A DNA stretch of 64,000 bases, taken from positions 105,358,343 through 105,422,342 of the forward strand of contig NC_133394.1 of NCBI RefSeq assembly GCF_047511655.1, in the 5' to 3' direction. The notes beneath the pieces are model-generated. The model was not told the origin of the DNA. It saw only the letters and a list, made by a program, of their open reading frames with translations, and ran no database searches. The stretch comes from Castor canadensis (Eukaryota > Chordata > Mammalia > Rodentia > Castoridae). Within the stretch, counting starts at the first letter, position 1. Each line of letters begins with the position of its first letter. A program made the position numbers and the translations under genes. Below, one piece after another: positions 50,301-62,774 of the stretch.

Positions 50301-52125
50301 TACGGTGTTACATCCATTGTGTAACCATTATTAAATAAACTCCTGAGCACATTCCTGAGTACAAAAGAAAGGAAGCATAATGTTTGGAAAGATTTCTATG
50401 CTAGAAGTTACAAGGTAGTATAACAGATAATAACAATTTCTATGAACAAGAACAAGAAAACTGGACAAAGAATCCTGAGGGAGAACCTGCAAGGCTTTAC
50501 ATGAAAGGAGGCTGCACAGATAAGTGATTTTTGAACAGAAGCATTGAGGTTAGGGAGCAAGTAAACACATACATTGAAGGTGATCATTCCTAGACTGGCA
50601 GAAGTCTAAGTGCAAAATCTTTTAGATGAAATTATGCTTGTTCAATAATTTCAAGGATGACTTCTCCTATCACTAAGTGTGCAGAAGCAGAGATGGTGAA
50701 TTAGTTATTATGAAAGATCAAATGGAAATTCTAGAGTTGAAAGTACAATAGCCAGAATAAAATGTTCAATGAAAAGGGTGCAGTAATTTGAACTGACAAA
50801 AGAATCAGCAGACTACATGTAAATTAATAGAGATCATTTAATTTGAAAGACAGACACACAAAAAATGCAAAGAAAAGTAAGAAACCTTCATAGAAATACA
50901 GTATCCCAACAGATAGTGGAGTTGCAGTAAGAGAGAAAAGAGATAAAACATCTGATAAAAGTTCAAAATAATTTGCTGAAAATACAAATCTAATAATAAA
51001 AAAGTCAATCCACTGAGAAGAATAACTGTGTTACATCAGTGCATCTAACAATACAAAAAAATAAAGAAAAACTGAAACATTAAAGGAAACACCATGCATT
51101 CTAAGTTCATTTATAAGGACATCATTCTATTTTCAGACAGTAAATCACAGAAATCATAGAATGATTGGACTTATCTTTGAATGTAATCAAGAGAAGCCAG
51201 GATTAAGAAGGAAGAATCCAGGTGACTTTGAAAAGCCATAAAAAGTAAGGAAATAATTTTTCCAATCAGAAATGCAGAACCAGTTCTACTAACTTCTTGA
51301 CTTCAACTCAATGCAAAATATCTTGGGCCACTAACTGTAAGGCAGTATGTATGGTGCTTTAGTACAATAGAAATAGGAAAGTAATATACTTATGAAATTG
51401 GTTAGACCTTTATTTTTAAGCAAAATAGAAACTTATTTGTCAAACTCTAAGAGTACTAGAGTCATGTTTCCTTTACAATTTTAGTAGTGCTTTTCCTTTA
51501 CCTTTGAGGGGCTATCTTTAAGCATGGATGTCCAGGCAGTTAAATTTTTAAGCTGCCTGCTAGTTTACTCCAGAATTTCCACAGATTTACTATCTCATGA
51601 CATCAAAAAATTAAATTGGCATAGTATTCTCCCTGTACAATAATTATATGCTAATAAAAATATTAAATGTATGTATGGATTATATATATGTATGTATATA
51701 TATATATATCTTTACATATATATCTAATTCTTTATAACTTTTTTTAGATTTTTCCATTACTTTCTGGATCCTAAGACTTATCTCATACTTTGAACCATAT
51801 TCATACAGATTCAAGAAAGTCATTATCATTGAAATAAAAGAAGTGTTTTGTTATTTGTGTGTGTGTTTAGTTTTGTTTAAATGAAATATTCAGTTTAATA
51901 AACTTTCCAAAATTTTATGTATTCACACAATTTCATCAATAAACATCATGTACATAAAAAATTTGGATAAATCAGTTTATATTTAAAGCTTGTGAACAAA
52001 AGAGCTATATTCTGCCTTTAATAGGGAAAAGAACAAATAAACAAGACAGGAAAAATAGACCATAGTCACAGGGTTATCAGGAAATAACAGTATTATAACT
52101 TTGTAGTCATTAAAAATAATAAAGT
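47305..52125. other. Repeat-poor AT-rich DNA
   Basis: About 4.8 kb with no confidently recognised element. A weak LINE-1 ORF2-like stretch is possible at 50980-51110, an ancient repeat at 50460-50620, and a TA-rich tract lies at 51680-51720. The segment 48870-49010 has enhancer-like, repeat-free composition. Open frames are short and unconvincing. Confidence 0.4.
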
Positions 52126-52129
52126 TCTA

Positions 52130-52449
52130 GCCCGGCATGGTAGCTTTTACCTATTATCCTCCTTGGAAGGCAGAGATAGGGGGAATCATGGTTCAAGGCC
52201 ATCCTTGGGAAAAAAAATGTTAGTAAGGCCCCTCTCAACCAATGAAAAGCTAGGTGTGGTAGTGCACACCTGTCATACCATCTATGCAGAATCATGAATA
52301 GCAGGATCACAGTCCAGGCCAGCCTGAGCATAAACATGAAACCCTAAAGCAAAAAGGGCTTAGACATTGCTCAAATGGTAGAGTGCCTTCTTAGCAAGTG
52401 TAAGATTCCAAGTTCATACCCCAATATTGTCAAAATAAATAAATGAATA
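52130..52449 (+). repeat. B1-B1-ID composite SINE
   Basis: First monomer: 'gcccggcatggtagctttta' and 'atggttcaaggccatccttg'. Second monomer: 'ctaggtgtggtagtgcacac' and 'agtccaggccagcctgagca'. An ID module follows ('attgctcaaatggtagagtg', 'aagttcataccccaatattg') with an (AAAT)n tail. Confidence 0.9.
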
Positions 52450-52871
52450 TAAAAATAAAACAATGCAGCTCTAAATTTGATGGTCTGTAAAGATGATCCA
52501 CTAGACACTTTGGAGGAGATAGAGCAATGAAGCAAAGAATATTGTAAGCCCATATTTATAATTATATGTTCACATGGATATACTGGACTCTACCATAATT
52601 GGTGATAATTGATGATAGCAATTGTAAATTATTTTATTAATTTTTGTCTCTGAACTCTTGTCTCTGAAATCACAAAAAAGAGAGGGTGAAATATATTGTA
52701 GATGAATGATCAAATGAACATATTTTTATCGAAGGAAAAGTAGCACAGTTTTAAGGAAAGGAGAAAAAAAAGAGTCATATTGAGGGAGCTATCAAAACTA
52801 TACTAATCACAATAAAACTCATAGGGAGCTGTTACATGTGAAGCATGTTTTTCTAATACACAGAAGTTAGT

Positions 52872-53170
52872 TACAGGACTGCCTGCAGATACCAAAAACC
52901 TCTGATGCTCAAAGCCCTTCTGTAAAATGAGATAGAATGTGCATGTAACATATAAACTTCCTGCAATTAATATACTTTAAATCATTCTGTTTATTTATAA
53001 TACCTAGTATAACATTAATGCTGTTAGTAGCTATTATACTATATTATTTTAAAGATAATATTTGTATATGTTCAGTACACATGTAAGTTTTTTTTTAATT
53101 TTCTGAATACCATCCATTGCCATTGGTTGAATTTGTGCATGCAGAACCCAAGAAAACAGAGGGCCAACTG
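52872..53170 (+). mobile_element. Tigger/MER2-like non-autonomous DNA transposon
   Basis: The order 'gcagataccaaaaacctctg', 'atgctcaaagcccttctgta', 'ttataatacctagtataaca', 'tatgttcagtacacatgtaa', 'ttggttgaatttgtgcatgc' and the terminus 'gagggccaactg' followed by TA matches the MER2-type Tigger (Tc1/mariner) consensus as I recall it. The left inverted repeat is worn. It has no coding capacity. Confidence 0.65.
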
Positions 53171-53194
53171 TATTGTCTTTTTAATATCTTACTA

Positions 53195-53315
53195 TATCCT
53201 CATAATAACCCTACTAACTTGATTATTTACTAATCAAGAAACTGAAGCTCTAAAAGAATGAGTAACTTGGGCACAATACTTTATGAGCCTATGTTTGACT
53301 CTCCTGTATTCTATT
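53195..53315 (-). repeat. MIR SINE
   Basis: Contains 'cctcataataaccctactaa', 'aatcaagaaactgaagctct' and 'aatgagtaacttgggcacaa', the reverse-orientation MIR core. Confidence 0.65.
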
Positions 53316-53589
53316 ACAGTGTACTGTTACCTCTTCCTGTCAGAGAAGGGAAGAAAAAAATAAGCACTTGCACTTATGTGCTTTGGCAATGTGAACTCCT
53401 CACCCTCAAAATCCAAATCTATCATTAATATCTGCCACTGATTTCATCATTGGCAAAATTATTATAGCCTCTTTTCAGTATTTCAATTTTTGATAGGCTA
53501 TTAGTAAAATTATTATAAATATCCAGTTAACTTCAACTACCAGAGATCACACCAAAGAAACATTAATTATTAAAAATATCTTTACACTG

Positions 53590-53960
53590 CTTTCAATCAC
53601 AAATGTGTACTTATGACGGCCTCAAGACATTTTTAAATAAAATGCTTTATGTGAGTGATTTAAATGAGAACCCTGGTTGGAAAGATCAAATACACAGATA
53701 GTATCACAGGAAAGAGGTCTAAAATTACCCACTTTGGAAATCAATGCTGGTCTCACTTCACATAGGAGGAGGCTTTAGAACAGCAGCTCCTGTCTTTAGA
53801 TTGCTGTAATTAGCACTCGCCTCAGAAGCTCATTTACACCTTTGTCAGTCAAGGATGGGAAATCTGACTTTCACTGATGGTGTGTTATTCACACCAGTTT
53901 GGAGCTTTTTCTTCCCTCTGAGTTTTGTTGATAACATTCACAGCAACCTTTTTAAAAAAT
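53590..53960. other. Candidate conserved non-coding element
   Basis: Repeat-free, with a TAATTA homeodomain core (ttgctgtaattagcactcgc), an ATTAATTA-like word nearby, and balanced sequence vocabulary unlike the surrounding AT-rich DNA. It resembles developmental enhancers by texture only. Confidence 0.35.
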
Positions 53961-54399
53961 CAACATACATTTCTCTTAAATTAAATGTTTTAACTCAGAG
54001 GACCTCCAAAGTGTATCAATAATTCATAAAAACATTTTAATTAGTTGCCTTTTGTTTCCTTACTTTGTTGTTGACCTCATGTAGACAAAAACTAAGAACA
54101 AAAATAGACTATTACTGAAGAACAGTTTGCTCATATTCATCTAATCTAAAATAATCTAAGTAAAAATTATTATGAACTAAAAAGTATTAAGCCCTGTAAC
54201 AAGAAAATCAAAAAAAGCTGAATGTAATATGATAAATTTAAATGTATAATTATTTATGTCAATACAATACCATACACAAAAGAATCTATTAATAAAACTA
54301 CAGTTTCTACAATGACCCTAGTTATATGTTGTTTATATTCTGAAATATTGGGGTGAAATGGAAATTTATTGCATATTCAAATATGAAATAAGACTGCAC

Positions 54400-55120
54400 T
54401 GTGGAAGATGACTGAAGATGGTTTACCTCTTCCCACAAAATGTCCTGAGCATTGTAATAAATCACCTTTCTTTGTCCATCATGCCTTTTTGTTTGTCTAT
54501 TTAAGGATGAGTGGCCAGACCTGGCATGTGGAATCCCAGGAGTTTGGTCCTTGGGTCCAAAACTCCTATTTCAGCTTTGGTGAGCTCCACCAGAAGAACA
54601 TTTGTCCTGTAGGAGCTAGCCACTCACAAGTACTTGACTCTGGATGGAGAAGAAAGATGGAATCTGTTCCCTAGAGCTGCTGGAATTGCATTTATTTCAG
54701 GGACTCCTTTTCTTATCATTCCACTTTGGCCATCATTGGCTGCTTTTTACCATTATCTGGTGAAACAGAGAAAGGACATCTGGGTTATAGGGACCCTGAA
54801 GTCTAACCTTGTGAGTTCTCTTTAATTGGCACACCTTGGGCCTTCCCCTTCCTTTGTCTTGTTGTCTGGAGTCCCTTCTGGGCCATTTGGATTTGTCTGA
54901 GTCCTTTGACCTTTTGCTGTTTGTCGAGGAATCTTGGATCCCTTGTTTAAACACTTCTTTGAGCATTTGGGTTTATTTGAGAATTTTGTGCTAGCAATCA
55001 GCAGAGAAGGAATATAAGGTACACAGAGAACCCAAGGTGTTTGTGTTGGAGATCTGTGTTGTGAACTGCTTTAGAATGAAAAGCACTAAGTCCATCTTGC
55101 CGGCTAAGGTGAATTCTAGC
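54400..55120 (+). repeat. Possible second class I ERV/LTR remnant
   Basis: Balanced base composition, an AATAAA at about 54457-54464 followed by a C/T-rich stretch, 'ctttggtgagctcc' after a possible U5 end, and a downstream stretch rich in 'gtctgagtcctttgac'-type words as in gammaretroviral leaders. No gag, pol or env similarity is visible. Weak assignment. Confidence 0.35.
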
Positions 55121-55984
55121 TGCCTAGTCTACTAAAAAGGAGAGAAAGTGAAAAGATACCAAAAAAATCAATGTGTAAGAGTACAATCAGAATTAATGTA
55201 ATTATTTTGTGTGTCACTGTGTATATTTTGTGTATGTCCATTAATCCATGTATATGATGATTTACTTGATAAAGGCTAAATTTTGATGACTGAGGCAATG
55301 GTTCTATAGGAGATTGACTCAAACCATTTCCCTAGCATTGATCCTTACTTCAGCTATCAGGATAAACATCTCAAAATGATTCATGAAGAACAGCATGGGG
55401 CACATCTCAATCTTCTCCTATAAATCCTAGAAATAACTGAACAACATATTTGTGGTCAATAAATTAATTTTTTTGCAATGTCTGAGCTCATTTGTGCATG
55501 CTTAAATTGACATTTATGCCATGCCTAATTTAATACAGGCATTAAAGAATTATCCTCCACCTTAGAACTGAAGAAAAAGGAATCTATAGACTGTATTCTT
55601 AATCTGATTCATTCTGTTGTAAGTGTGATTTGCAATCAACTCTTTTATAATTAGATCTATCACCAAATGCTTTCTTATAAATTGCTATTGTATAGAGAAA
55701 CAGTTTAAGATTGCTTTCCTTCCTGAGTCTTCATTAAAATATAAGGTTAATAAGAGTATTTTATTTTATTAGGAAAAGAAACAATTTTGTTTCCAAATAC
55801 AAAATTTTGTAAAAATTATTTCAAAGTACAAATTAGAAAGGTCTTAAAACTTATTAAAACTTTATATGTCTGATTAGGTTGGCTATCACTTAAATATTAC
55901 CTAAAGACTTCTCTAAGGTCAACATTTAGTGTACTGATGTAAAGCTGAAACTAAACTCTTATGTCTATAATGAGGCTGTCTTTT

Positions 55985-56155
55985 TTTTGGTGGTCCACAT
56001 TTTTTAAATAAATTTTTATTAGGAAATATTCATTATACAGAGGGGATTCATAGTGACAATTCTGATTAAATTTATATTGTACATTATTTACATTGCTCCC
56101 ATCATCTCAACAATGTTGTCCTAATACTGTTCTTGCGCTTATAATCTTTGTTTAA
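55985..56155 (-). mobile_element. Old LINE-1 3' end
   Basis: T-run start, then 'tattaggaaatattcattat' and 'acattgctcccatcatctca', the complement of an older LINE-1 terminus. Confidence 0.5.
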
Positions 56156-56159
56156 AAAA

Positions 56160-57650
56160 AAAAGAAAGAAACTGGATCACAGGGAAGATTTTACCAAAAT
56201 AATTGCTTGTGTTTTGTCTATCTTGTCAGGTTTTTGACTGCTTAGGAAACTAAATCTTAACTAAACCAAAGTTCATTTAAGAATCTGTTCATATAAAAGT
56301 CTCTTAATGAACACCTTATAACTGTGTGTTGAAACAACTATTATAAGCAAGAAAATGAGTATCATTACACATCTGAAATATACTTGTACATTATGAAATA
56401 AGGCTATTTGATATCACTAGCACTGTCCCCTTAACTTATAAAAGATCTAAAGTTTTGATTTTTATCAGTGCTGTACATCTATTATCGTACCTACCCCAAA
56501 ATTATAAATTATACTCCAAAAGCTAATTAATATGTATATATGACATCTACATAACTATGATGCTTATTGCTGCTGGCTTCCTTGTAATGTATTTATACTC
56601 CTCAAATATATAATCCTTCTGAGATGCAAAGTTTAGGAAGAAACTTTACCAAGCAGGTGTCTTCCAAATTAAAACAATTAATGCTAAAAAGAAAAAAAAA
56701 AGATTTCATAGGGAAAAATGTATTTCTAATGTTTATCAGTATGTATACATGTGTATGAAGTAAGCACATAACAGCCTGCTTTATAACTACCATACCCCAA
56801 ACCACTTTAATTCCTAAAGAGTACTTTCTGGTATTTTACTATAATTGTGAAACCTTTGTAAAATTAGCATTTCCATCTGGTTCATGCCAAAATAATATTG
56901 TCTGATAATGAACATCATCATTTTTCTTATATGGAAATTTATTATGTGGTGGCTTTGGAAGGAGTAAACAATTGCAGATATGGATTATTCTTGTTTAGAA
57001 TAGCAGTACCTGATCAAGAGGATACAGGTTAGAATACCAGAAGAAAGAACATAACTGATATTCTTACTGGATAATATCCTGGAGGCTTATTTTCCAAATG
57101 TAGGAAATAGATCAAGTTTCTTTGCTATAGGTCACAAAAGCTCTCAAATTTGAAAAAGGAGAAAAATGCACCAATGATTTCCACTTCTGAATATCTTCCC
57201 TGTGACTTGCTCATGAAAAATTAATTCAGCTAATAAGCCCTTTATTTTCCTGTATGATAACTGAATCTCCTAATGGAGAGAAAAAGAAACTAAACACTGC
57301 TTGCTGCTCTGATTCTAATTCTAGCCATTTTTCTCTTTTTCCAATTGCAATGAAGAATTTATTCAGTCTTAATATCTGGCATTCCTTTATATTGTGTTTC
57401 CTCGTATCCTCTCATATGTAAAGTCCTTTTGACATTATTAAAGTAGATTGGTAGCATTATTACCATTTGGTCTGATTAAAACTAAGTATCAGAATGGATA
57501 CCTAGTTTTGTGAAAGCCAGAAAGTGACTAAAAAGAGCTGATGCTCTTAAAAATGAAGTTTTTCTGGCAAGTCACCATAGAATGGGTTATAGCTTGGTTG
57601 AATAAATCTGTAGAGTAATTAGATATGTGAATACAAAACTTTTGAAAAGC
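56160..57650. other. AT-rich DNA, nothing recognised
   Basis: No gene or named repeat on either strand. Confidence 0.4.
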
Positions 57651-57706
57651 AATCAAAAAGTAGGAGAAAATGATAAGGACAACTCCACTGCAGTGGACTG
57701 AAGCCC

Positions 57707-57901
57707 ATGAGAAGGAATGAGAAACTCTTGAGAGTTCTGACAGCAATCATGAAGGCTCTGCAAGAGAATGCAAAAAAGACAACAAATGAAAGCATTGTGG
57801 TTATGAAAGGTATTTTCCATCAACAAAAAATGGAAAATCATGTCAAAAGTATGGAAGAAACATTACAAAGAATAAAAAAAAACCTGCAGTCAGTCTCTTA
57901 A
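57707..57901 (+). other. Short open frame, coiled-coil-like, unknown
   Basis: A 64-codon ATG frame rich in Lys, Glu, Gln, Asn and hydrophobic residues at roughly heptad spacing (LLRVLTAIMKALQEN; MEETLQRIKKNL). An in-frame stop lies just upstream. It could be a relic of a processed pseudogene or of LINE-1 ORF1-like coiled coil, or chance. Not proposed as a gene. Confidence 0.25.
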
Positions 57902-58534
57902 GAATTATTTAAGGAAAGATGATATGAAAATAATCTGCTATTTGGTGTTCTGACCTTATTTTTAACATTTATCAGTATTACATTGTTATTATTTGTTTTG
58001 TTTGCTTGTTGTTTAAAGGAAAAAAAAACAGTACTAAAAGAGCTATTGCTCCCAGCTGATTATTCCTGAATGAATATAAGGTAAAAAAATTTAATAGCTG
58101 TTTAAATTCTTTCTTCTCCAGCCAGTGGAGTAATTCACACTTACAAGCCTATTGGAGAAAATGAAACTTTACTAGAGTAAGCTTCTATCTCTAATTTTCA
58201 CCAAGTGGATAAAGACAAAAATTTGTTGCCACTATGTATTCAAACCCTTTTTTTGAGGTCTATATTGGCCAAGAGTAGCCTCTACTGCATATGGCTATGT
58301 GATTATTAATTAAACACAAATACAATTTAAAAAATAGGCCCTCACTTATACTAGCTATATAAATCATGGACTCTTCCACTCTTCAGAATTTAGAGGGTCA
58401 GTGTCCTCAGCTTCATTAGCCTACCAATACTTCCATACCCCAAATTATGAAGTCTCATTCCTTCTCTCAATCATTGCTAACATTTTCATAATAGAAACCC
58501 TATGAGACTGAGAGTCCAGATTTTTGAAGTTAAG

Positions 58535-58995
58535 AATCATAGAATTTTTCAACCTGTTGAAATCACCATAAGGAGACTAAGGTAGAAAGCATAAAAATAG
58601 AGAGGATGAACCAATCGGGTTGTAATACATATATACATAGAAATGTTACAATGAAACAACCTGTATGGCTATCTTAGACAAACAAAAATGTCACTATTTT
58701 TTTTTTTTGAAAAACAAAGAACAGAAGGCAAAACAGGTCCTGTTTAAGGATTGGGTACCAGTGGTGGGGGGAGGATATAAGGAAAAGGGGTTGGAGGGTG
58801 AATAATGTGGAAATATTCTGTACACATGTATGTAAATGGAAAAATAAGACCTGTTAAAACTATTCCAGGAATAAGGGAAGAGGAATAGAGGAGGGGGGCA
58901 AATTCAACTATGATTTATTGTAAGAAAATTTGTAAAATGTCACAATGTACCCCATGTAGAAAAGTAATAAAAATAAAGTATAAAAATAATAATTC
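58535..58995 (+). mobile_element. LINE-1 3' UTR
   Basis: Contains 'gtagaaagcataaaaataga', 'gatgaaccaatcgggttgta', 'attgggtaccagtggtgggg' and 'gtcacaatgtaccccatgta' with an A-rich end. Non-coding. Confidence 0.85.
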
Positions 58996-58999
58996 AGCT

Positions 59000-59745
59000 A
59001 GTTATAGGATGAGATTCTGCATTTGATTTCCAGCAATCTCAGACACATGGCTCTAGGAGATAAGGTTTCCTTCATGCCACACATAAGCAAGTTTAAGACA
59101 TTTATTGAATCTTTGAGCTGGGGATTCAGATACCGAAGTTCATATTTTTCTATCACCACTTTCAACAGTGACATTAGGAACAATCATTCAATCTCATTAT
59201 ATTTTTTAGTTTTCAAAAGTATTCCATTGCTGGGTCACTCTACGTATTAGAAGATATCTCTTTAAAACTAGAAATAATGTCATTACCATTTCTAAAATAT
59301 AACTAGATGAGAAAGCCAATTCCCAAACCCCATAACAAATTAAGAAGATTCATCCTAAAATTTTCATTCCTCTGGAACCATTTTTAGTACCAAAGTCTAT
59401 GTAAGTCAAAGTTCTCCAGAACAATAAACTTTTGTGTGTGTCCTTCTGTGTATGGCTATTATTAGCAATTGGCTTACTTGATTATGGATGCTGAGAATTT
59501 CTATTTTTCACTATGTGAAATCTGGAGACAGAAGAAAGCCAGTAGTATAGTTGCAGGTTGTATAAGAAGGCCGGAAAGTGCCATCCTGCTGATGGGATAA
59601 GTACCAGTTTTATGGTAGAAGATGTGTTCAACTTAAGCAGTCTGACAGAGAGAGCAAATTTCATTCCTCCTTTTTTTGCTACATTCACATCCTCAACTGG
59701 ATGATGCCTATCCTCATTGGGCACTCTGACTAGTTTTACTCAGTG
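59000..59745. other. Unclassified DNA
   Basis: No gene or named repeat is recognised; frames on both strands at 58998-59250 overlap. Confidence 0.4.
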
Positions 59746-59770
59746 TCTCAATTCAAATTCTGATATTTCC

Positions 59771-60354
59771 CATGCATTCTCTCCTTACTATGTATGATCC
59801 ATGTCCAATAATACTACTGCATTTGTTCTAGATCTATAATCTATATATGAAGGAAAACATGCGATTTTTGGTCTTCTGAGCCTGGCTAACTTCACTTAAA
59901 ATGATGTTCTCCAGTTCCACTTACTTGCAAATAACAAAATTTCATTCTTCTTTGTGGCTGAATAAAATTCCATTGGGTATAAATACCACATTTTCTTAAT
60001 CTATTCGTCAATAGTAGGCCATTTTGGCTGTTTCTGTACTGGTAGAGGCCACTATGGGAAGGGGACTAGGAAATAGTGAAGAGGTCTGGTAGAGATGAAC
60101 CAATGTGGGTAGTAATACACATGTGTGTGGAAGCAATGCTAGGAACCACTCTGTATAGCTAGCTTCATCTCAAACAAGCAAAACCGCTTTGTCTTTCTTA
60201 TTATAGCTTATGTTTTCTCTTCAACAAAATCAGAGAACAAGAGGGAAGAACAAGTTCTGTCCAGAAGCAGGTTGGGAGGGTGGCAGAGGATGATGCCAAA
60301 AATGTATACACATGTGAGTAAATGTAAGAACGATAAAATAAAATAGAAAAAAAC
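59771..60354 (+). mobile_element. LINE-1 insertion with 5' inversion
   Basis: The left part (59771 to about 60040) is LINE-1 in minus orientation ('ccattgggtataaataccac' is the complement of ORF2 end sequence). The right part (about 60042-60354) is LINE-1 3' UTR in plus orientation ('ggtagaggccactatgggaa', 'cagagaacaagagggaagaa') with an A-rich tail. Flanks AATTCTGATATTTCC (59756-59770) and AATTCTAATATCTTCC (60355-60370) look like one target duplication, so both parts came from a single insertion. Confidence 0.85.
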
Positions 60355-60811
60355 AATTCTAATATCTTCCTGAAACATCCTTATGGACACCCTTAGAAAT
60401 AATATTTATCCAAATATCTAAGCACTTGATGACCCAATTACGTTGAGAGGTAAAATTAATCCTCACACTAGCCAAATCTCAAGTGGTTAGTATCCACATA
60501 TCTACTGCTTACTATACTGGATTGCAGATATAGAATATTCTACATTATTTAAAATTCTACTGTCAAAGCTAGTCTAGTGTGTTCATGATTCAAGACACTA
60601 AGGTATAAAATTTGGGGATGTGCATACTTTGTTTTTATGTATATTGTTTTATTCCATGTTCCAGATTTTTCTCCTTTTTCTAGTTACTAAAGAATCAAAA
60701 TTATTTTACCAATTTAGTTTGGAAGTAAATTCAGTAACCCCAGAGGAGCTTCTAGAATGTATTTCTATAAGATCAGCATTTAAAGACCTGAAAAAGCATT
60801 AATATTCATTT

Positions 60812-60890
60812 TTGGGAACTGGGTTTTGAACTTAAAGTCTCAAACTTGCTAGACAGGTACACTACCTCTTGAGCCATGTCCCTAGCCCCA
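60812..60890 (-). repeat. ID-type SINE
   Basis: The plus strand has 'gaactgggttttgaacttaa', 'gctagacaggtacactacct' and 'cttgagccatgtccctagcc', the complement of an ID element. Confidence 0.8.
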
Positions 60891-62180
60891 CAATTGGTCA
60901 TAACCCATGATATTTTAGTTTTGTAGAGCTGTAGCTTTGAAAACACTAGAAATAATGTACTGACACTTTAGTAATACATTAAATTATAATTCATAACATG
61001 AGGATGGCAACAAAGTTAAATTTTCTAATGATCTTGACACAATAATGTGTTAAATATAAAGATAATAAATGAAAAATTAATACATTTACGTAGAGTTTCA
61101 GACATAAAACATCTTTTCTTAAAATGAAGCAAAATTTAAATTTTAGTACATATTAAAGTAAGATTAACCAAAAATATAAACTTAGCACTTATGGTTAGTC
61201 TTCATATGAAGAACTTTCATAAAGTTTACTAGTCCCCAAAGCAATTACTTAATGTCAGAGAAAGAAAGGTTTTTATAGTTTGGTCAAATATAAGTACTCC
61301 AGAGCATGCTATTGGTAATAATTGAAATTTCCCAAAAACGGAGTGAGGAATAGAAACCCAAGGAGTACAAACACATTTTTATTTGATTACAACAAAATAA
61401 ATTTCTTAAAAACAACTTGTGCTTCCAAAATACACTTAATTGTATGTAACATTCATTTTTACGTCCTGTGTGTGACAGCAGAACTAACCACATCCTCAAA
61501 TACTTCCTTATGTTATAAGTACAACAGAGAACCAGAATATTGGGTCTCAGCTTTTGTATGATGATGGCAACCTGAAGTCAATTTAAAAATTCTTCCCCCA
61601 CTGAAAATAGTTCGTTTCTCCAATACTTCCTCTGCAGTCCATGGTATCTAAAGGTTTGCTGTAGTCAACTGAAGAAAGTAATGAAAAAATTATATTTGCC
61701 AATTAATGTTATTCAGGAAACTTTAGTTACTCAAAATTAAAATGGAGATTAAAGATTGTGTGCCTTTTAATATTTTTCTTTTCCTCAGGTGTGAGCCTTC
61801 AGACATTTCATCAAAATACTAACTTTCTCTTTATTAACTATTTTATGAGAAGCAGGTTTTATCATCTAAGAATATAGTCAACAAATATCCTTACATCCTG
61901 ACATGAACTAATAACAATGGTCTTATATTTTGCAAATGAGAATGTATTGATTTCTATTCAGATACTACACATTCTAGTAAATACAGTGTCTCTCAGTCTC
62001 TTTAACATCTTAACATATCACAATACATAGATTTTTCAGTGTTCACTTCTCAACAAAGCTTGATAAATGGTTTTACAACACTCAGGAAGGTGTTTGCACT
62101 ATTTTTGTATGTTTATTTGATTCTTTCACTTATTTTTCTAAGGACTACTTAGATACATATTATTTTAAAAACAATTAAAG
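60891..62180. other. AT-rich DNA, nothing recognised
   Basis: No gene or named repeat on either strand. Confidence 0.4.
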
Positions 62181-62184
62181 TGAA

Positions 62185-62770
62185 AGTACATGGATGGAAC
62201 TGGAGAACATCATCTTAAACAAAGTTAGCAGTCTCAGAAGGCCAAATATCTTATGTTCTCCCTCATATGCGACTTTAAACCTAAAACAAACGCAGTAATA
62301 TTATTGGACCTGGGTTTCAGGCTAAGGGGAGAACACATACATGAGGAATAGGGAAAGGTAGGAAACCCAAAACTTGAAAGTGTTTGATGTGTCCACTGTA
62401 GAGGAGTTAATATAGTAATCTTAAAATGACAGAGGTCACTATGGGAAGGTGACCAGGAAGTAGTGAAGAGGTCTGGTAGAGATGAATCAATTTGGGTTGT
62501 AATACACATGTGCATAGAAGCAATGCTAGGAATCTCTCTGTATACCTATCCTTATGTCAAACTAACAAAAATGCTATGTCTTTCCTATTATTGTTTATGT
62601 ATGTTATTCAACAAAATTGGAGAAGAGAGCAGAACATTCTGCCTGGAAGCAAAGGGGGTGGGAACGAGAAAAATGGGGCAGGGACGGGTGCAGAGGGGCA
62701 GTGGGGAGAAATGGCATAAACAATGTATGCACATATGAATAAATAAATAAATAATAAGAAAAAAAAATTA
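62185..62770 (+). mobile_element. LINE-1 ORF2 end and 3' UTR
   Basis: Begins inside the ORF2 C-terminus ('ggatggaactggagaacatc') and continues through the 3' UTR ('gacagaggtcactatgggaa', the G-rich stretch at 62640-62710) to an A-rich (AAAT)n tail. It is the same 3' UTR type as the 5'-inverted copy at 59771-60354. Confidence 0.9.
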
Positions 62771-62774
62771 AGCC

